From: an uncultured Verrucomicrobiota bacterium
GTDB taxonomy: Bacteria; Verrucomicrobiota; Verrucomicrobiia; Opitutales; Opitutaceae
DNA: 59,624 nt
Direction of reading: 5' to 3'
Assembly (NCBI GenBank): GCA_903904685.1
Contig: CAIVDS010000091.1
Location: 1-59,624, forward strand
The translations under genes were made by a program, and so were the position numbers. Below the pieces are notes generated by a model. It worked only from the letters and a program-made list of their open reading frames with translations, was not told the DNA's origin and did not search any database. Below are positions 51,423 to 59,624 of the stretch, one piece after another (the first letter of the stretch is position 1; each line of letters starts with the position of its first letter).

Positions 51423-52382
51423 TGCGGCTTTCGCGTCGAGGTTGGCGCGGAGAACCCAGCGGGTGGGGGAGAGTTCTTCGTCGAGCGTGACGGGGAACTT
51501 TGCCTTTGCGGATATTTCCTGAAAAAACGTGTCCAGCCAGTTGATGTCCGGACCGGATGTATCGAGCGGGCCGAGGTCGCGGTCGCCGATGACGAGGCGG
51601 GTGGATTTCCCGCCGGCGGTCGATTCGACGAAGCCCCGCGAACCGAGGATTTTGAGCGATTCGTTGCCCCACACACCGGTGCCGGGCTGGTTGAGATAAT
51701 TGGCGGAGATCGAGGCGACGCCGCCGTTTTTCAAGGTGAGGAGCATCGACGCAGCCATGCGCAGGCCACCGCTTGAGACAGGGTTGCCGAGTCTGGTTTC
51801 AACGGCGCGGATTGACGCGACGGGCGTGCCGGCGACGTGTTCGACGAAGCGCAGGGCGTGGATGGCGTTTTGGAGGATGAGGCCGCCGTCGAGCGCCTCG
51901 TCCTGAGCGCGGTCGGCGTAGTAAGGATAGGATTTTTCGGAGATGACCTGCACGATCTCGCCGAGACGACCGCTGCGCACGACCTCGCGGAGGGCGAAGT
52001 ATGGCTGGCCGAAGCCGCTGCCGGCCATCTCGTGGAAGAGTTTCCCGGTTGATCGCGAGGTGGCGACGATGGCGTCGAGTTCGGTCTCGGCGAGGGCGCA
52101 GGGCTTTTCGGCGAGGACGTGCTTGCCGGCGCGGAGTGCGCGGATGGCGTGGCCGGCTTGGTCGGCGCGTCGAGGGGAACAGAGGGAAATGAAGTCCACC
52201 GTTGGGTCGGCGATGAGCGCCTCGAAGGAATCGTGGAAGCGGATGCCGACGTCGTCGCGCTGGGCGGGCGCGAGTTTTTCACGCGGGAACGCGGCGACGG
52301 CGACGAGCTTCGCCAGCGGATTTGAAACGAGGTTGTTGTGAATCTGGTGGCCGTTGAGGCCGTAAAGTCCGACGCGGATCAT
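51411..52382 (-). CDS. Gfo/Idh/MocA family oxidoreductase
   Basis: This is a 323-residue NAD(P)-dependent dehydrogenase-like protein. The Rossmann start is MIRVGLYGLNGHQIHNN, where the usual GxGxxG is altered to GLNGHQ. The conserved lysine region appears as GKHVLAEKPCALAETELDA with the EKP motif intact. The C-terminal alpha/beta domain follows. No signal peptide is present, so it is cytoplasmic. It lies between the two giant secreted proteins and probably processes a sugar or sugar acid released there. The substrate is unknown. Confidence 0.85.
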   Translation of the reverse strand: MIRVGLYGLNGHQIHNNLVSNPLAKLVAVAAFPREKLAPAQRDDVGIRFHDSFEALIADPTVDFISLCSPRRADQAGHAIRALRAGKHVLAEKPCALAETELDAIVATSRSTGKLFHEMAGSGFGQPYFALREVVRSGRLGEIVQVISEKSYPYYADRAQDEALDGGLILQNAIHALRFVEHVAGTPVASIRAVETRLGNPVSSGGLRMAASMLLTLKNGGVASISANYLNQPGTGVWGNESLKILGSRGFVESTAGGKSTRLVIGDRDLGPLDTSGPDINWLDTFFQEISAKAKFPVTLDEELSPTRWVLRANLDAKAASRV

Positions 52383-52424
52383 AGGGTTGAAGAAGCCCTC
52401 AATCGGGCGTGGAGTCGAGCGGGG

Positions 52425-55400
52425 TTATTTTGAAATTTTCAGTTCGCCCCAGAGCGCGGGGGTGAGCTCGGCTTCGCTGGGGATGTCGCTCACGAGGCCG
52501 GAGGCCTTGTTGTTCCAGTAGACGCGCTGCAGGGTCTGTGAGACGTCGCCGCGCAGGATGCCAATGTCGAATTTGTAGCTTTCGCCGGGCTTGGGATCGA
52601 ACCCAAGGAGGGCGAGCGGGACGGACAGTTCGTAGGTGGCGATTTTGATTTTGCCGTCACGATCTTTTTTCAGGTCGGGTTCGACGTAACTGGCGAGAAC
52701 GATGTCGTCGCTCACCACATCGACACGATCAAAGCGGATTGAACGCAGTGGCGAGCCGAAGACGACAGGCTCGGACTTGGCGCCCGGCGAGACCGGTGCG
52801 TAGAGCACGGCGACGGTCTTGCCCTTCACCTGGGTGACGAGGAGGCGTTCGTCGCCCTTGACGGCGGAGCGGCGTGTGGGATCTGCCTTCGAATCGACGC
52901 CGATCATGAGATCGAGGGCGCCACCGCCCTTGAAAAGATTGGTCATGGATTCGCCGCTGTTGCGAAGGAGGGTGGGGTTGTCGGTCTGCCATGCGAGGTA
53001 GAGGTGGTCGCCGGAGATAAGTGCGCTGGCGGTGGTGGCGACTTTGGTGTGGCCCCAGTTGCCGACCTGGCGGGTGCTCTCGTCGATTTTCAACCACGTG
53101 GCGCCGATCCAGTCGTCCAGCTTGCCGTCGATCGCAGGGGCGGAGTTGCGGATTTTGACGATGAGCGGGCGAGGCGTGGAGGTTGTCGCGGCCTGGCGGG
53201 CGACTTCGGCGAGGATGTTCGACTGCTGGGCGGCGGCGAGTTGCTCGCGGGTGACGGTGAGCGTCTGGTCGGGGAGGCGGCGAACTTGGTCGAGGTGTTC
53301 GACGCGGAGGATGCTGCCCGAGCCGCCGGCCTGAAGAAGGACTTCGCCCTTGTCGGTGCGGGTCCACATCGGGCCGAAGCATTCCTGACCCAGGCTGAGA
53401 TTGGCGACGGACATGCCGGGTTTCGCCTCGGGGGCGTTCCATGAGGCGGTGCGGCTGTCCTGGAAGAGGCGGGTGACGAAGAGACCGTCGACGGTGAAGA
53501 CATAGACGGTTCCTTTGTCGGCGTTGATGGCCCAGAGCTGGCCGGCGTCGGAGCCGGGTGGTGCGTCGATGACATTGCCCACGACGCGGGTGGTGCCGAT
53601 TACTTGGCCTGGCTCGGTGGCGACCGGGGCGTTGTGCGAGGCGTGGAGGCCTGGCCAGAGGCTTGGGTAGGACCACATGGGCTCGCCGTTGCGCACGGCG
53701 CCGAGCGCTTCGCGCGGAAGCGGGGCGACGGGTGTGGTGGTGACGACCCAGCCGTCACGGGCGGATAGCGCCTGACCGCCGCCGCTGCTGGCGGGGGACT
53801 GTGCGCCGGTCGCGAGGACGAGGGGGTGCGTGAGATCGTAGACCGGAACGCCGGCGGCGTTCACCGAGACGGGTTGCAATTGAAGGAGAGAGTCGCCGAC
53901 AGTGGCGGCAGTCCACGCGAGGTTATCGTCGACGGCGATATTGGCGACGACAGGATGCGAGGTCTTCTTGGTGGAGAAGGCTTCCGGGGTGACGAACTGG
54001 ACCTCGTCGGGATCGATCTGCTGGTTGCCGTTGAGGTCGGACCAGACGAAGAAAAGCGACTTGCCGGCCTCGGGCTTAAAACCGGCGGGCATTTTTGCGA
54101 TGATCTCGGGTCGCTGGAACGCGGGCATGACCTCGTTGGCGGAGTCGATGATGTTTCCGGAGGCGGAGACGATGCGGGCGATGCCGTCGTCATCGAGACG
54201 CCAAAGGGTGGCGCTGCGACGGCCGGTGGTGGAGCCGCTGTAGGCGTTGGTGAGATACGTGTGGCCGCCGTGATGGAGCGGATAACTCGGGGCTCCGCCC
54301 ACGTAACGGCCTTCGAGGCCGGTGTGGTCCTCGGTGTCCAGGTAGAGGATGGAGACGGGCGTGGATTTGCCGGTCTTGTAATCCAGCTTGAACTCGATCG
54401 CTCCGCCGTGGTCGTCGTCGTAGAAGAAGCGGGTTGGATCCTTGGGGTCGACGGCGCCGGAGCCGCCGTAGCGCATCGGACCGTAGAAGGCGTCGGCGAG
54501 GGAGCCGTCGGAGAGATTCCAGATGCTGACGCGCTTCGGGATGTGGGTGTTTTCGGTGACCCAGAGACGGTTCCGGTCGTCGATGGCCATGCCGGCCGGG
54601 TGATTCATGTGGCGGACGTTATAGGGACCGGTGGCCGGCTTGCCGGCTTCGCCGATGGAGGCGAGGACGGTGCCGTCGGCCTTGAAGCGTTTGATTTGGT
54701 GGCTGGATCCCCAGTCGCTGACATAGACGGTGCCGGCGGTATCGACGGCGAGGTTCTGCGGATCTTCCAAGCCTTGGGCCAGAACCACGGGTGCCGGGAG
54801 TTTAAGAAGATCAGTGGAATCTATTTTGAAACGGAGAACGCAACCTTGGGAGAGCGCGTAGAGGTTGCCGGAGCGGTCGAAGGCGAGGCCGCGGGCGGCG
54901 GGGAGCGGGACCGTGCCGAGAACCTTGCCCGCGTGGGCGTCGATGACGAGGATTTGGTCGAGTTTTTCGAAGGCGGCCCAGACGATGCCATCATGCACGG
55001 CGAGGCCGCTGAGGTCGGCGACACGTTCGCCGAGGAGTTGCCGTTGGGTGCGCTCGTCGCGGGATTTGAAATCGTCGGGAAGGGGCGAGGAGAGGGCGAT
55101 GGTGTAGGTGGGCTCAAGGACCGGACGATCCTCGCCGGAACCGAAGCGCTTGTCCTTGGGGGCCGACGTCCGGTGAGCGGCATCCACGAGCTTGTGAAGA
55201 CGCAATTCGGGACGGTTGTTGTTGTATTTGTCGCCCTTCCACGAGGCGGCGGCGTAGGCGTAGACGCCTGCGACGGGCTTGGAACCCTGATCGATGGCAA
55301 GGTGCGAGGCGGCCGTCCAAACCCCGCCGAGCCAGTGCTGGCCCCAGATTTTTGTTCCGCTCAAGTCGAGCCAGGCGAGTCCGCTGCCGCCCTCGGCGAC

Positions 55401-55934
55401 ACGGCTGCAAACGAGCATCTGGCCGCCGGCGGAGGTCGGCTTGCCTTCGCGGGTGGGGGCACCGCCGGCCGGCACAAAGATCACGTCGCTGGGCGCACTG
55501 TGATTGGTGAGCCACTGGCTGGCGGGATCGGCGCTCGCCCAAGGCGGGTTGCCATGAGTGTAGGGCGTAAGCTGGTAGGTGATGTCGATGGCCGGATGAA
55601 CAAGTCCGCGCACGGTGTAGGTGCCGGGCATGACGGGCTTGCCGGGGATGTGGAAGAGGGCGTGACTGGCGGCGTCGGGATCGCGACCGAGATCGTCAAG
55701 GCCGTCCCACCCGATGGTGTTTACCCCGGCGGGGAAGGCGGTTTCGCTGACGAGGTTGCGGACGCGTTTGCCGTCGGCTCCCTCTATTACCAAGGTGACG
55801 AAGCCGGGCTCCTTGAGCGAAAAAACGATGGGAATCGGCGGCTTGGCCTCGGTGTCGGCGATGAGCCAAGGGCCGGTGGCGAGAGAGGTCAGCAGGCATG
55901 CGAGAGGAGCGAGGAAACGCAGGGGTAGATGCAT
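52425..55934 (-). CDS. Giant secreted protein, paralog: FlgD-like, beta-propeller, CBM9-like
   Basis: This is an 1169-residue exported protein related to the one at 46527-50393. A signal peptide is followed at once by a FlgD-like domain (NTIGWDGLDDLGRDPDAASH), so the N-terminal CBM9-like domain of the paralog is missing. A propeller region runs from about 135 to 900 with MAIDDRNRLWVTENTHIPKR. The CBM9-like domain begins near residue 923 (APAIDGKLDDWIGATW). The end GLVSDIPSEAELTPALWGEL matches the paralog closely. Tandem duplication and domain loss or gain are the simplest reading. No catalytic residues are recognised. Confidence 0.75.
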   Translation of the reverse strand: MHLPLRFLAPLACLLTSLATGPWLIADTEAKPPIPIVFSLKEPGFVTLVIEGADGKRVRNLVSETAFPAGVNTIGWDGLDDLGRDPDAASHALFHIPGKPVMPGTYTVRGLVHPAIDITYQLTPYTHGNPPWASADPASQWLTNHSAPSDVIFVPAGGAPTREGKPTSAGGQMLVCSRVAEGGSGLAWLDLSGTKIWGQHWLGGVWTAASHLAIDQGSKPVAGVYAYAAASWKGDKYNNNRPELRLHKLVDAAHRTSAPKDKRFGSGEDRPVLEPTYTIALSSPLPDDFKSRDERTQRQLLGERVADLSGLAVHDGIVWAAFEKLDQILVIDAHAGKVLGTVPLPAARGLAFDRSGNLYALSQGCVLRFKIDSTDLLKLPAPVVLAQGLEDPQNLAVDTAGTVYVSDWGSSHQIKRFKADGTVLASIGEAGKPATGPYNVRHMNHPAGMAIDDRNRLWVTENTHIPKRVSIWNLSDGSLADAFYGPMRYGGSGAVDPKDPTRFFYDDDHGGAIEFKLDYKTGKSTPVSILYLDTEDHTGLEGRYVGGAPSYPLHHGGHTYLTNAYSGSTTGRRSATLWRLDDDGIARIVSASGNIIDSANEVMPAFQRPEIIAKMPAGFKPEAGKSLFFVWSDLNGNQQIDPDEVQFVTPEAFSTKKTSHPVVANIAVDDNLAWTAATVGDSLLQLQPVSVNAAGVPVYDLTHPLVLATGAQSPASSGGGQALSARDGWVVTTTPVAPLPREALGAVRNGEPMWSYPSLWPGLHASHNAPVATEPGQVIGTTRVVGNVIDAPPGSDAGQLWAINADKGTVYVFTVDGLFVTRLFQDSRTASWNAPEAKPGMSVANLSLGQECFGPMWTRTDKGEVLLQAGGSGSILRVEHLDQVRRLPDQTLTVTREQLAAAQQSNILAEVARQAATTSTPRPLIVKIRNSAPAIDGKLDDWIGATWLKIDESTRQVGNWGHTKVATTASALISGDHLYLAWQTDNPTLLRNSGESMTNLFKGGGALDLMIGVDSKADPTRRSAVKGDERLLVTQVKGKTVAVLYAPVSPGAKSEPVVFGSPLRSIRFDRVDVVSDDIVLASYVEPDLKKDRDGKIKIATYELSVPLALLGFDPKPGESYKFDIGILRGDVSQTLQRVYWNNKASGLVSDIPSEAELTPALWGELKISK

Positions 55935-56000
55935 AAAGAAACAGTTTAGTGGAGATGGGTCCGCAAACAGAGGAGGAACAGATTTGATACTGAGCGAACG

Positions 56001-57404
56001 TCAGGCGCTGAAGCTCACGGTCACGGGAGTGGCGGCGGGTTCGACGCTCGCGGGTGTATCGGGCAGCCAGCCGCCTTCTTCGCGCAGGCGTCGGCGGAGA
56101 AACGCGGTGTCGACGGCGTGGACATCGATGACGGCGCTCTTGCTGGCGAGCGCGGCGGCGAGGCCGGCGGCTTCACCCATGGCGAGGCACACGGGCATGA
56201 CGCGCACGCTGCCCTGCACGGGGCGGTCGCAGGAAATGGAGCGACCGGCGACGAGGACGTTGCGGAGACCCTTCGGAGTGAGGCAGCGATAAGGGATGCC
56301 GTGGGATTCCCCGGGCTGGTAGTGCAAAGAAGGGGCGGCGAGGCCGTCGGCGCGCTTCTTCACGTTTTCGGAGGCCTGCTTGAGCGAGTGGTGGATGTCG
56401 ATGAAGTAGGAGTTGCGGCAGATCTCGTCGGAAAAGCTGCGCCGGTCGATGTAGTCGCCCAACGTGAGAACGTAATCGCCGATGATGCGGCGGGTCTCGC
56501 GGATGCCCAGCACGCTGCCGGTGGAAACCAGGAAGGCGTCGCCGAAGGCCTCGGGATAATATTCGGCGAAGGCGTCGCGGAATTGGGCGGCGAGCTTGCG
56601 GCCTTGGGCGAGAGCCTTGGACACCGACGCGGGATCGGTGTTGTCGACCTGCCAGAGATGGCCGGCGTTGAATCCGACGGTGGACGGTCCGATGATGTTG
56701 GCGCAGGCGTGGGCGTCGGTGATGAGGGGATATTTGCCGGATGCGATGATCTCGTAGAAGCGCGTCTTGGGGTGATTGCCCATGAGGCGGCGGCCGTTGT
56801 CGCAGTCGTCGCGGAAGGCTTCCTCGTTGACGTTGCTCAACGTGAAGCAATGCGTGGCGGGCATGAGTTCGCCCTGCGGATCGCCCTTCTCGAAGTCGGC
56901 GCCGGCCCACGCGCAGAGATCGGCGTCGCCGGTGCAATCGATGAAGACCTTCGCGCGAAGACGGGAGAGGCTGTTCTTGTTGGCGACGATGATGGAATGG
57001 ACGACACCGCGCTCATGCTCGACGGCGCCGAGCATGGTTTGGAAAAGGACGGACGCGCCATTCTCGGCGACGAGGTCGTCGTAGATGCGCTTTAACAGCT
57101 CGGGATCGATCGGCACCCAGTCGACCTGCTCCTTGGGAACGTGGGGCTGGTGCTCCTTGCAGCGGTTGAGTATTTTTTCGGCGAGGCCGCGGTAGATGAT
57201 TTGTTTTTTGTCCGAGAAAGGGCACCAGGCTGGAACGAGCGCGCCGGTGCCGCTGCCGCCGAGCATGGCGGTGGACTCGATGAGGAGCGTGCGCGCGCCT
57301 TCGCGGGCGGACGAGGCCGCGGCGGTGCAGCCGGTGGGGCCGCCACCGATGACGATGACATCGTAGGAGCCGGCTTCTTGGACGGGGAGGGTGACGGTGG
57401 ACAT
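56001..57404 (-). CDS. FAD-dependent oxidoreductase (PF12831-type)
   Basis: This is a 467-residue flavoprotein with the dinucleotide motif YDVIVIGGGPTGCTAAASSA, followed by LLIESTAMLGGSGTGALVPAW. The central VFIDCTGDADLCAWAGADFEKG is typical of the PF12831 family. The C-terminal block VLVAGRSISCDRPVQGSVRV is also characteristic. Members are often found with glycan-utilisation genes in Verrucomicrobia and Bacteroidetes, but the substrate is generally unknown. It has no signal peptide. It lies 66 bases upstream of the giant paralog on the same strand. Confidence 0.88.
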   Translation of the reverse strand: MSTVTLPVQEAGSYDVIVIGGGPTGCTAAASSAREGARTLLIESTAMLGGSGTGALVPAWCPFSDKKQIIYRGLAEKILNRCKEHQPHVPKEQVDWVPIDPELLKRIYDDLVAENGASVLFQTMLGAVEHERGVVHSIIVANKNSLSRLRAKVFIDCTGDADLCAWAGADFEKGDPQGELMPATHCFTLSNVNEEAFRDDCDNGRRLMGNHPKTRFYEIIASGKYPLITDAHACANIIGPSTVGFNAGHLWQVDNTDPASVSKALAQGRKLAAQFRDAFAEYYPEAFGDAFLVSTGSVLGIRETRRIIGDYVLTLGDYIDRRSFSDEICRNSYFIDIHHSLKQASENVKKRADGLAAPSLHYQPGESHGIPYRCLTPKGLRNVLVAGRSISCDRPVQGSVRVMPVCLAMGEAAGLAAALASKSAVIDVHAVDTAFLRRRLREEGGWLPDTPASVEPAATPVTVSFSA

Positions 57405-57550
57405 GGAGGGATGTGTCGGCGCGAATTTTGGATTCGCTCAAAGAGTCGGCGGAAGATGGGGGAATGGTTGGGTTGAGCCTGTCAAACATTGCATCTTCCC
57501 GTGCGGAGACGCCAGCGTAAGCGGTTGTCTGTTTTATCCTGACGACGGGT

Positions 57551-57928
57551 TCAGGGACTTGAACGACGGTAGGTCACCAGATAGCGGCGGGAATCGAGCG
57601 CGGTGGCGAAGGCGTCGGGCGTGACGCCGTCCAGTCCGTAGCAAATGCGCAGACGGTTGCCGGTGAGCTGATAAATCGAGGCGAGGATGCGTCCGTGGGT
57701 TTCACGATGCGTGCTGGTCAGGATGATGCGCCGGTGGGTTTCTTCCTCGGCGGTCGAGACGAGTTCGTAGCGCCCGTGGTCGTGGATCTCGCCGGAAAAA
57801 CGCACCTTGTAGGCTCCGGCGCTGACGGTGAACTCGGTGCGGGCGACCACCAGTTCGGGGGCGGCGACGCCGTCGAACTCGGCTTTGACGGGCAGCCAGA
57901 CACCTTCGATGGGATGGGCGGCGCTCAC
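57551..57928 (-). CDS. TIGR03067-type domain protein
   Basis: This 125-residue protein starts at GTG 57928, eight bases after the rmuC stop. The pattern IEGVWLPVKAEFDGVAAPEL, a middle EFTVSAGAYKVRFSGEIHDH and a late GNRLRICYGLDGVTPDAF follow the order of TIGR03067 domains, common in Planctomycetes and Verrucomicrobia. Function is unknown; it is a small beta-rich domain. A longer frame reaching into rmuC is out of frame with rmuC and rejected. Confidence 0.7.
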   Translation of the reverse strand: MSAAHPIEGVWLPVKAEFDGVAAPELVVARTEFTVSAGAYKVRFSGEIHDHGRYELVSTAEEETHRRIILTSTHRETHGRILASIYQLTGNRLRICYGLDGVTPDAFATALDSRRYLVTYRRSSP

Positions 57929-57936
57929 GGGCGGAA

Positions 57937-59253
57937 TCAACTTTCGTCGGTGGTGGCGGAGGCGGCGGGCAGGGCCTTCTTGGCTTTGGCTCCGAGGGTT
58001 TTTAATTCTTCGACCTGTCCGAGAAGGTTGCCGGGGCCGGTCTTCAGTTTGCCGAGTGCGTCGTCGTAGCTTTCGCGGACTTTGGCGAGATAGCGGCCGA
58101 TGTCGTCGAGGTCTTGGACGAGTCCGGCGAACTTGTCGTAGAGCAGGCCGCCGCGCCGGGCGATTTCCTGGACGTTCTTCGTCTGGCGATCCTGTTTCCA
58201 GAGATTGGCCACGGTCTTGAGCGTGACGAGCAAGGTGGGCGCGGTGCAGAGGATGACACGACGGTCGAAGGCCCATTCGTAGAGCGCGCGGTCGTTTTCC
58301 AGCGCGAGGGTGAAGGCCGGTTCGAGGGGCACGAACATGAAAACGTAGTCGGGGGTGAAGAGCTTGCCCGTGTCCTCGTAACGTTTTTCGCTGAGCTGCT
58401 CGACGTGGGTGCGGACGGCGCGGGTGTGCTCGGCGGTTGCAGCGACACGTTCGGGATCGGTGGTGGCGTTGACGGCGCGTTCGTAGGCGACCAGCGAAAC
58501 CTTCGAGTCGATGACGAGGTGGCGGGCGTCCGGCAGGCGCAGGATGACGTCGGGGCGGAGCCGGCGTCCGTCGTCGGTGGTGAGACTTTCCTGGGTGAGA
58601 TAATCCTGACCCTTGATGAGACCGGCGGATTCGAGAAGGCGGTCGAGGATGAGTTCGCCCCACGCTCCCCGGGCCTGGGACTGGCCTTTCAACGCATGGG
58701 TGAGGGCGTGGGCCTCGTCAGTGATGCGGACGTTGAGCTGGCGGAGCTGCTCGATCTGGGTTTTAAGCGCGGTGCGGTCCTCGCCATCGGTCTTGTAAAC
58801 GAGATCCACGCGCTGGCGGAAGTCGGTGAGCTGCTGGCGGAGCGGAGTGAGGAGCGCCTCGACCTGGGTTTTGTTGTGATCGGTAAACTTGGCGGACTTT
58901 TCCTCCAAGAGCTTGGAGGCGACGGCCTGGAATTCGGTTTGGAGGGTGGCTTTCAGCTTCTCGGCGTCGGCGAGGTAGCGGGCGGCGAGGGTTTCACGCT
59001 CGGCGAGACGTTGTTCCCCGGCGGCGAGTTTCGCGGCAAACGAGGCGCGCTCGGCGGCGAGGTCGGAGGAGAGTTGAGAGTTGAGATCCGAGAGTCGGGA
59101 GACGGAGGCCGCGGCGGTGGCGAGGTCGCCGACGAGGCGGGTGTTGTCGGTTTCGCGGGCGCGGAGACGCTCGCCGAGCTTGGCGTTGAGAAAAAACCAC
59201 GCGCCGATGGCGCCGACGACGGCCGAGGCGAGGGCGATGAGAAACGTGTACAC
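57937..59253 (-). CDS. rmuC: DNA recombination protein RmuC
   Basis: This is a 438-residue protein. It begins at a GTG with an N-terminal membrane helix (TFLIALASAVVGAIGAWFFL), then a long coiled coil to about residue 170. The RmuC nuclease-like domain follows with ARGAWGELILDRLLESAGL and RLRPDVILRLPDARHLVIDS. RmuC limits inversions and recombination of repeats in E. coli. The coiled coil contains SRLSDLNSQLSSDL, encoded by a degraded heptanucleotide repeat. It is followed by the TIGR03067-type gene. Confidence 0.93.
   Translation of the reverse strand: MYTFLIALASAVVGAIGAWFFLNAKLGERLRARETDNTRLVGDLATAAASVSRLSDLNSQLSSDLAAERASFAAKLAAGEQRLAERETLAARYLADAEKLKATLQTEFQAVASKLLEEKSAKFTDHNKTQVEALLTPLRQQLTDFRQRVDLVYKTDGEDRTALKTQIEQLRQLNVRITDEAHALTHALKGQSQARGAWGELILDRLLESAGLIKGQDYLTQESLTTDDGRRLRPDVILRLPDARHLVIDSKVSLVAYERAVNATTDPERVAATAEHTRAVRTHVEQLSEKRYEDTGKLFTPDYVFMFVPLEPAFTLALENDRALYEWAFDRRVILCTAPTLLVTLKTVANLWKQDRQTKNVQEIARRGGLLYDKFAGLVQDLDDIGRYLAKVRESYDDALGKLKTGPGNLLGQVEELKTLGAKAKKALPAASATTDES
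59073..59100. repeat. Degraded heptanucleotide repeat inside rmuC
   Basis: Units on the plus strand read GTTGAGA, GTTGAGA, TCCGAGA and GTCGGGA. They match the unit of the folP repeat at 33649. On the minus strand they encode coiled-coil residues of RmuC in frame. Confidence 0.55.
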
Positions 59254-59517
59254 GGTACCAGCGTGCGCGATGCGGCGGTTGCGTCAAAGTCAGAAACACG
59301 CGATCCCGCGATCATGCTTTCACCGGAAAACAAAGCGCGAGGGTGTCGCGCCGTGATCGCGGTGCGCCAAAGTTCACGCCACCAGCCATGCGCTGCTCTC
59401 CGCAGTGATTGTGCGGTTGAGCGAACGCTCAACGGTGACATCGTTTAAGACTATGATACGGTCTGCCGGATCATTGCCGACGGCTTCGTCGGTAGAGCGC
59501 CAGGGGATCAAGAGATC
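59254..59517. other. Non-coding stretch upstream of rmuC
   Basis: It carries no credible gene. It contains a TetR-like palindrome at 59417-59432 and a stem CCGACG/CGTCGG around a GCTT loop at 59477-59492. It should hold the rmuC promoter. A TATGAT at 59452-59457 could be a plus-strand -10 element, without a convincing -35. Confidence 0.4.
59417..59432. promoter_or_regulatory. TetR-type operator-like palindrome
   Basis: TTGAGCGAACGCTCAA is a perfect 7-base inverted repeat around AA. The size, spacing and outer TTGA/TCAA are typical of TetR-family operators. No TetR gene is in the window; the candidate is to the right of the window edge. It lies 164 bases upstream of the rmuC start. Confidence 0.45.
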
Positions 59518-59624
59518 ACCGTAGCAGAAAAGGGAAATACCGTAAGCGGGCAGGGAAACACCGCAGTAAGGATGGGAAACACCGCAGTAAAGCTGGGGAA
59601 TACCGAAGTAAGGCTAAGAAACAC
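59518..59624. repeat. Second 21-nt tandem array, running off the right edge
   Basis: Five units of exactly 21 bases start at 59518, 59539, 59560, 59581 and 59602, each opening with ACCG and ending GGAAAC, GGAAAT or AGAAAC. The array continues past the window. The frame beginning at 59518 reads heptads TVAEKGN, TVSGQGN, TAVRMGN, TAVKLGN and TEVRLRN, with synonymous changes at the Asn and Gly codons. It is open back to 59449 but has no standard start codon. Confidence 0.85.

Noticed and set aside
57929-58663. Long N-terminal extension of the TIGR03067-type protein
   Set aside because: It overlaps rmuC out of frame on the same strand and is Arg/His-rich.

Overview
The window looks like a chromosomal segment from a GC-rich, Gram-negative, aerobic member of the Verrucomicrobiota, most likely close to Opitutaceae. 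This is an inference from gene content. Supporting signs are twin giant propeller/CBM9-like secreted proteins, a TIGR03067-type protein, a DksA-like protein with a histone-like tail between ileS and lspA, and heptanucleotide tandem repeats. No rRNA or tRNA gene was seen, and no CRISPR array.

Layout. The left edge carries the 3' end of an IS5-type transposase. Plus-strand housekeeping genes follow to 6.25 kb: peroxiredoxin, acnA, a STAS protein, trpB and yicC. From 6.3 to 19.5 kb the minus strand carries a ROK kinase, the ileS / DksA-like / lspA cluster, the heme genes hemF-hemE-hemG, a D-Ala-D-Ala carboxypeptidase, a small membrane protein and prfC. An AraC-type remnant lies on the plus strand beside lspA.

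The stretch from 19.5 to 29.6 kb looks accessory. It holds a secreted trypsin-like protease flanked by a 24-nt direct repeat, a methyltransferase, a low-GC array of 21-nt tandem repeats followed by a plus-strand terminator, and small secreted or membrane proteins. It also holds two PilT-type ATPases without other pilus genes. A second direct repeat of 30 nt flanks the PilT block.

From 29.6 to 36.1 kb is one tightly coupled minus-strand operon. ABC ATPase and permease come first, then folP, folB, folK, pabB and pabC, and last the ABC substrate-binding lipoprotein. Four of its seven junctions are 4-nt ATGA overlaps (ATPase/permease, permease/folP, folP/folB, folK/pabB). One (folB/folK) is a longer overlap of 59 nt, and two are short gaps. 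A transporter is therefore split around folate and pABA synthesis genes. Upstream on the same strand is plsY-hom-lysC-thrC (membrane lipid and threonine synthesis). Upstream of that is serA, separated by a REPIN-like palindrome.

From 42.7 kb onward come an OpgC-like membrane protein and a CPA2 antiporter. A carbohydrate-oriented cluster follows: two paralogous giant secreted proteins, an SGNH acetylesterase, a Gfo/Idh/MocA oxidoreductase and an FAD-dependent oxidoreductase. The window closes with a TIGR03067-type protein, rmuC, a TetR-like palindrome, and the start of a second 21-nt tandem array that runs off the right edge. The two 21-nt arrays are the least explained structures here.
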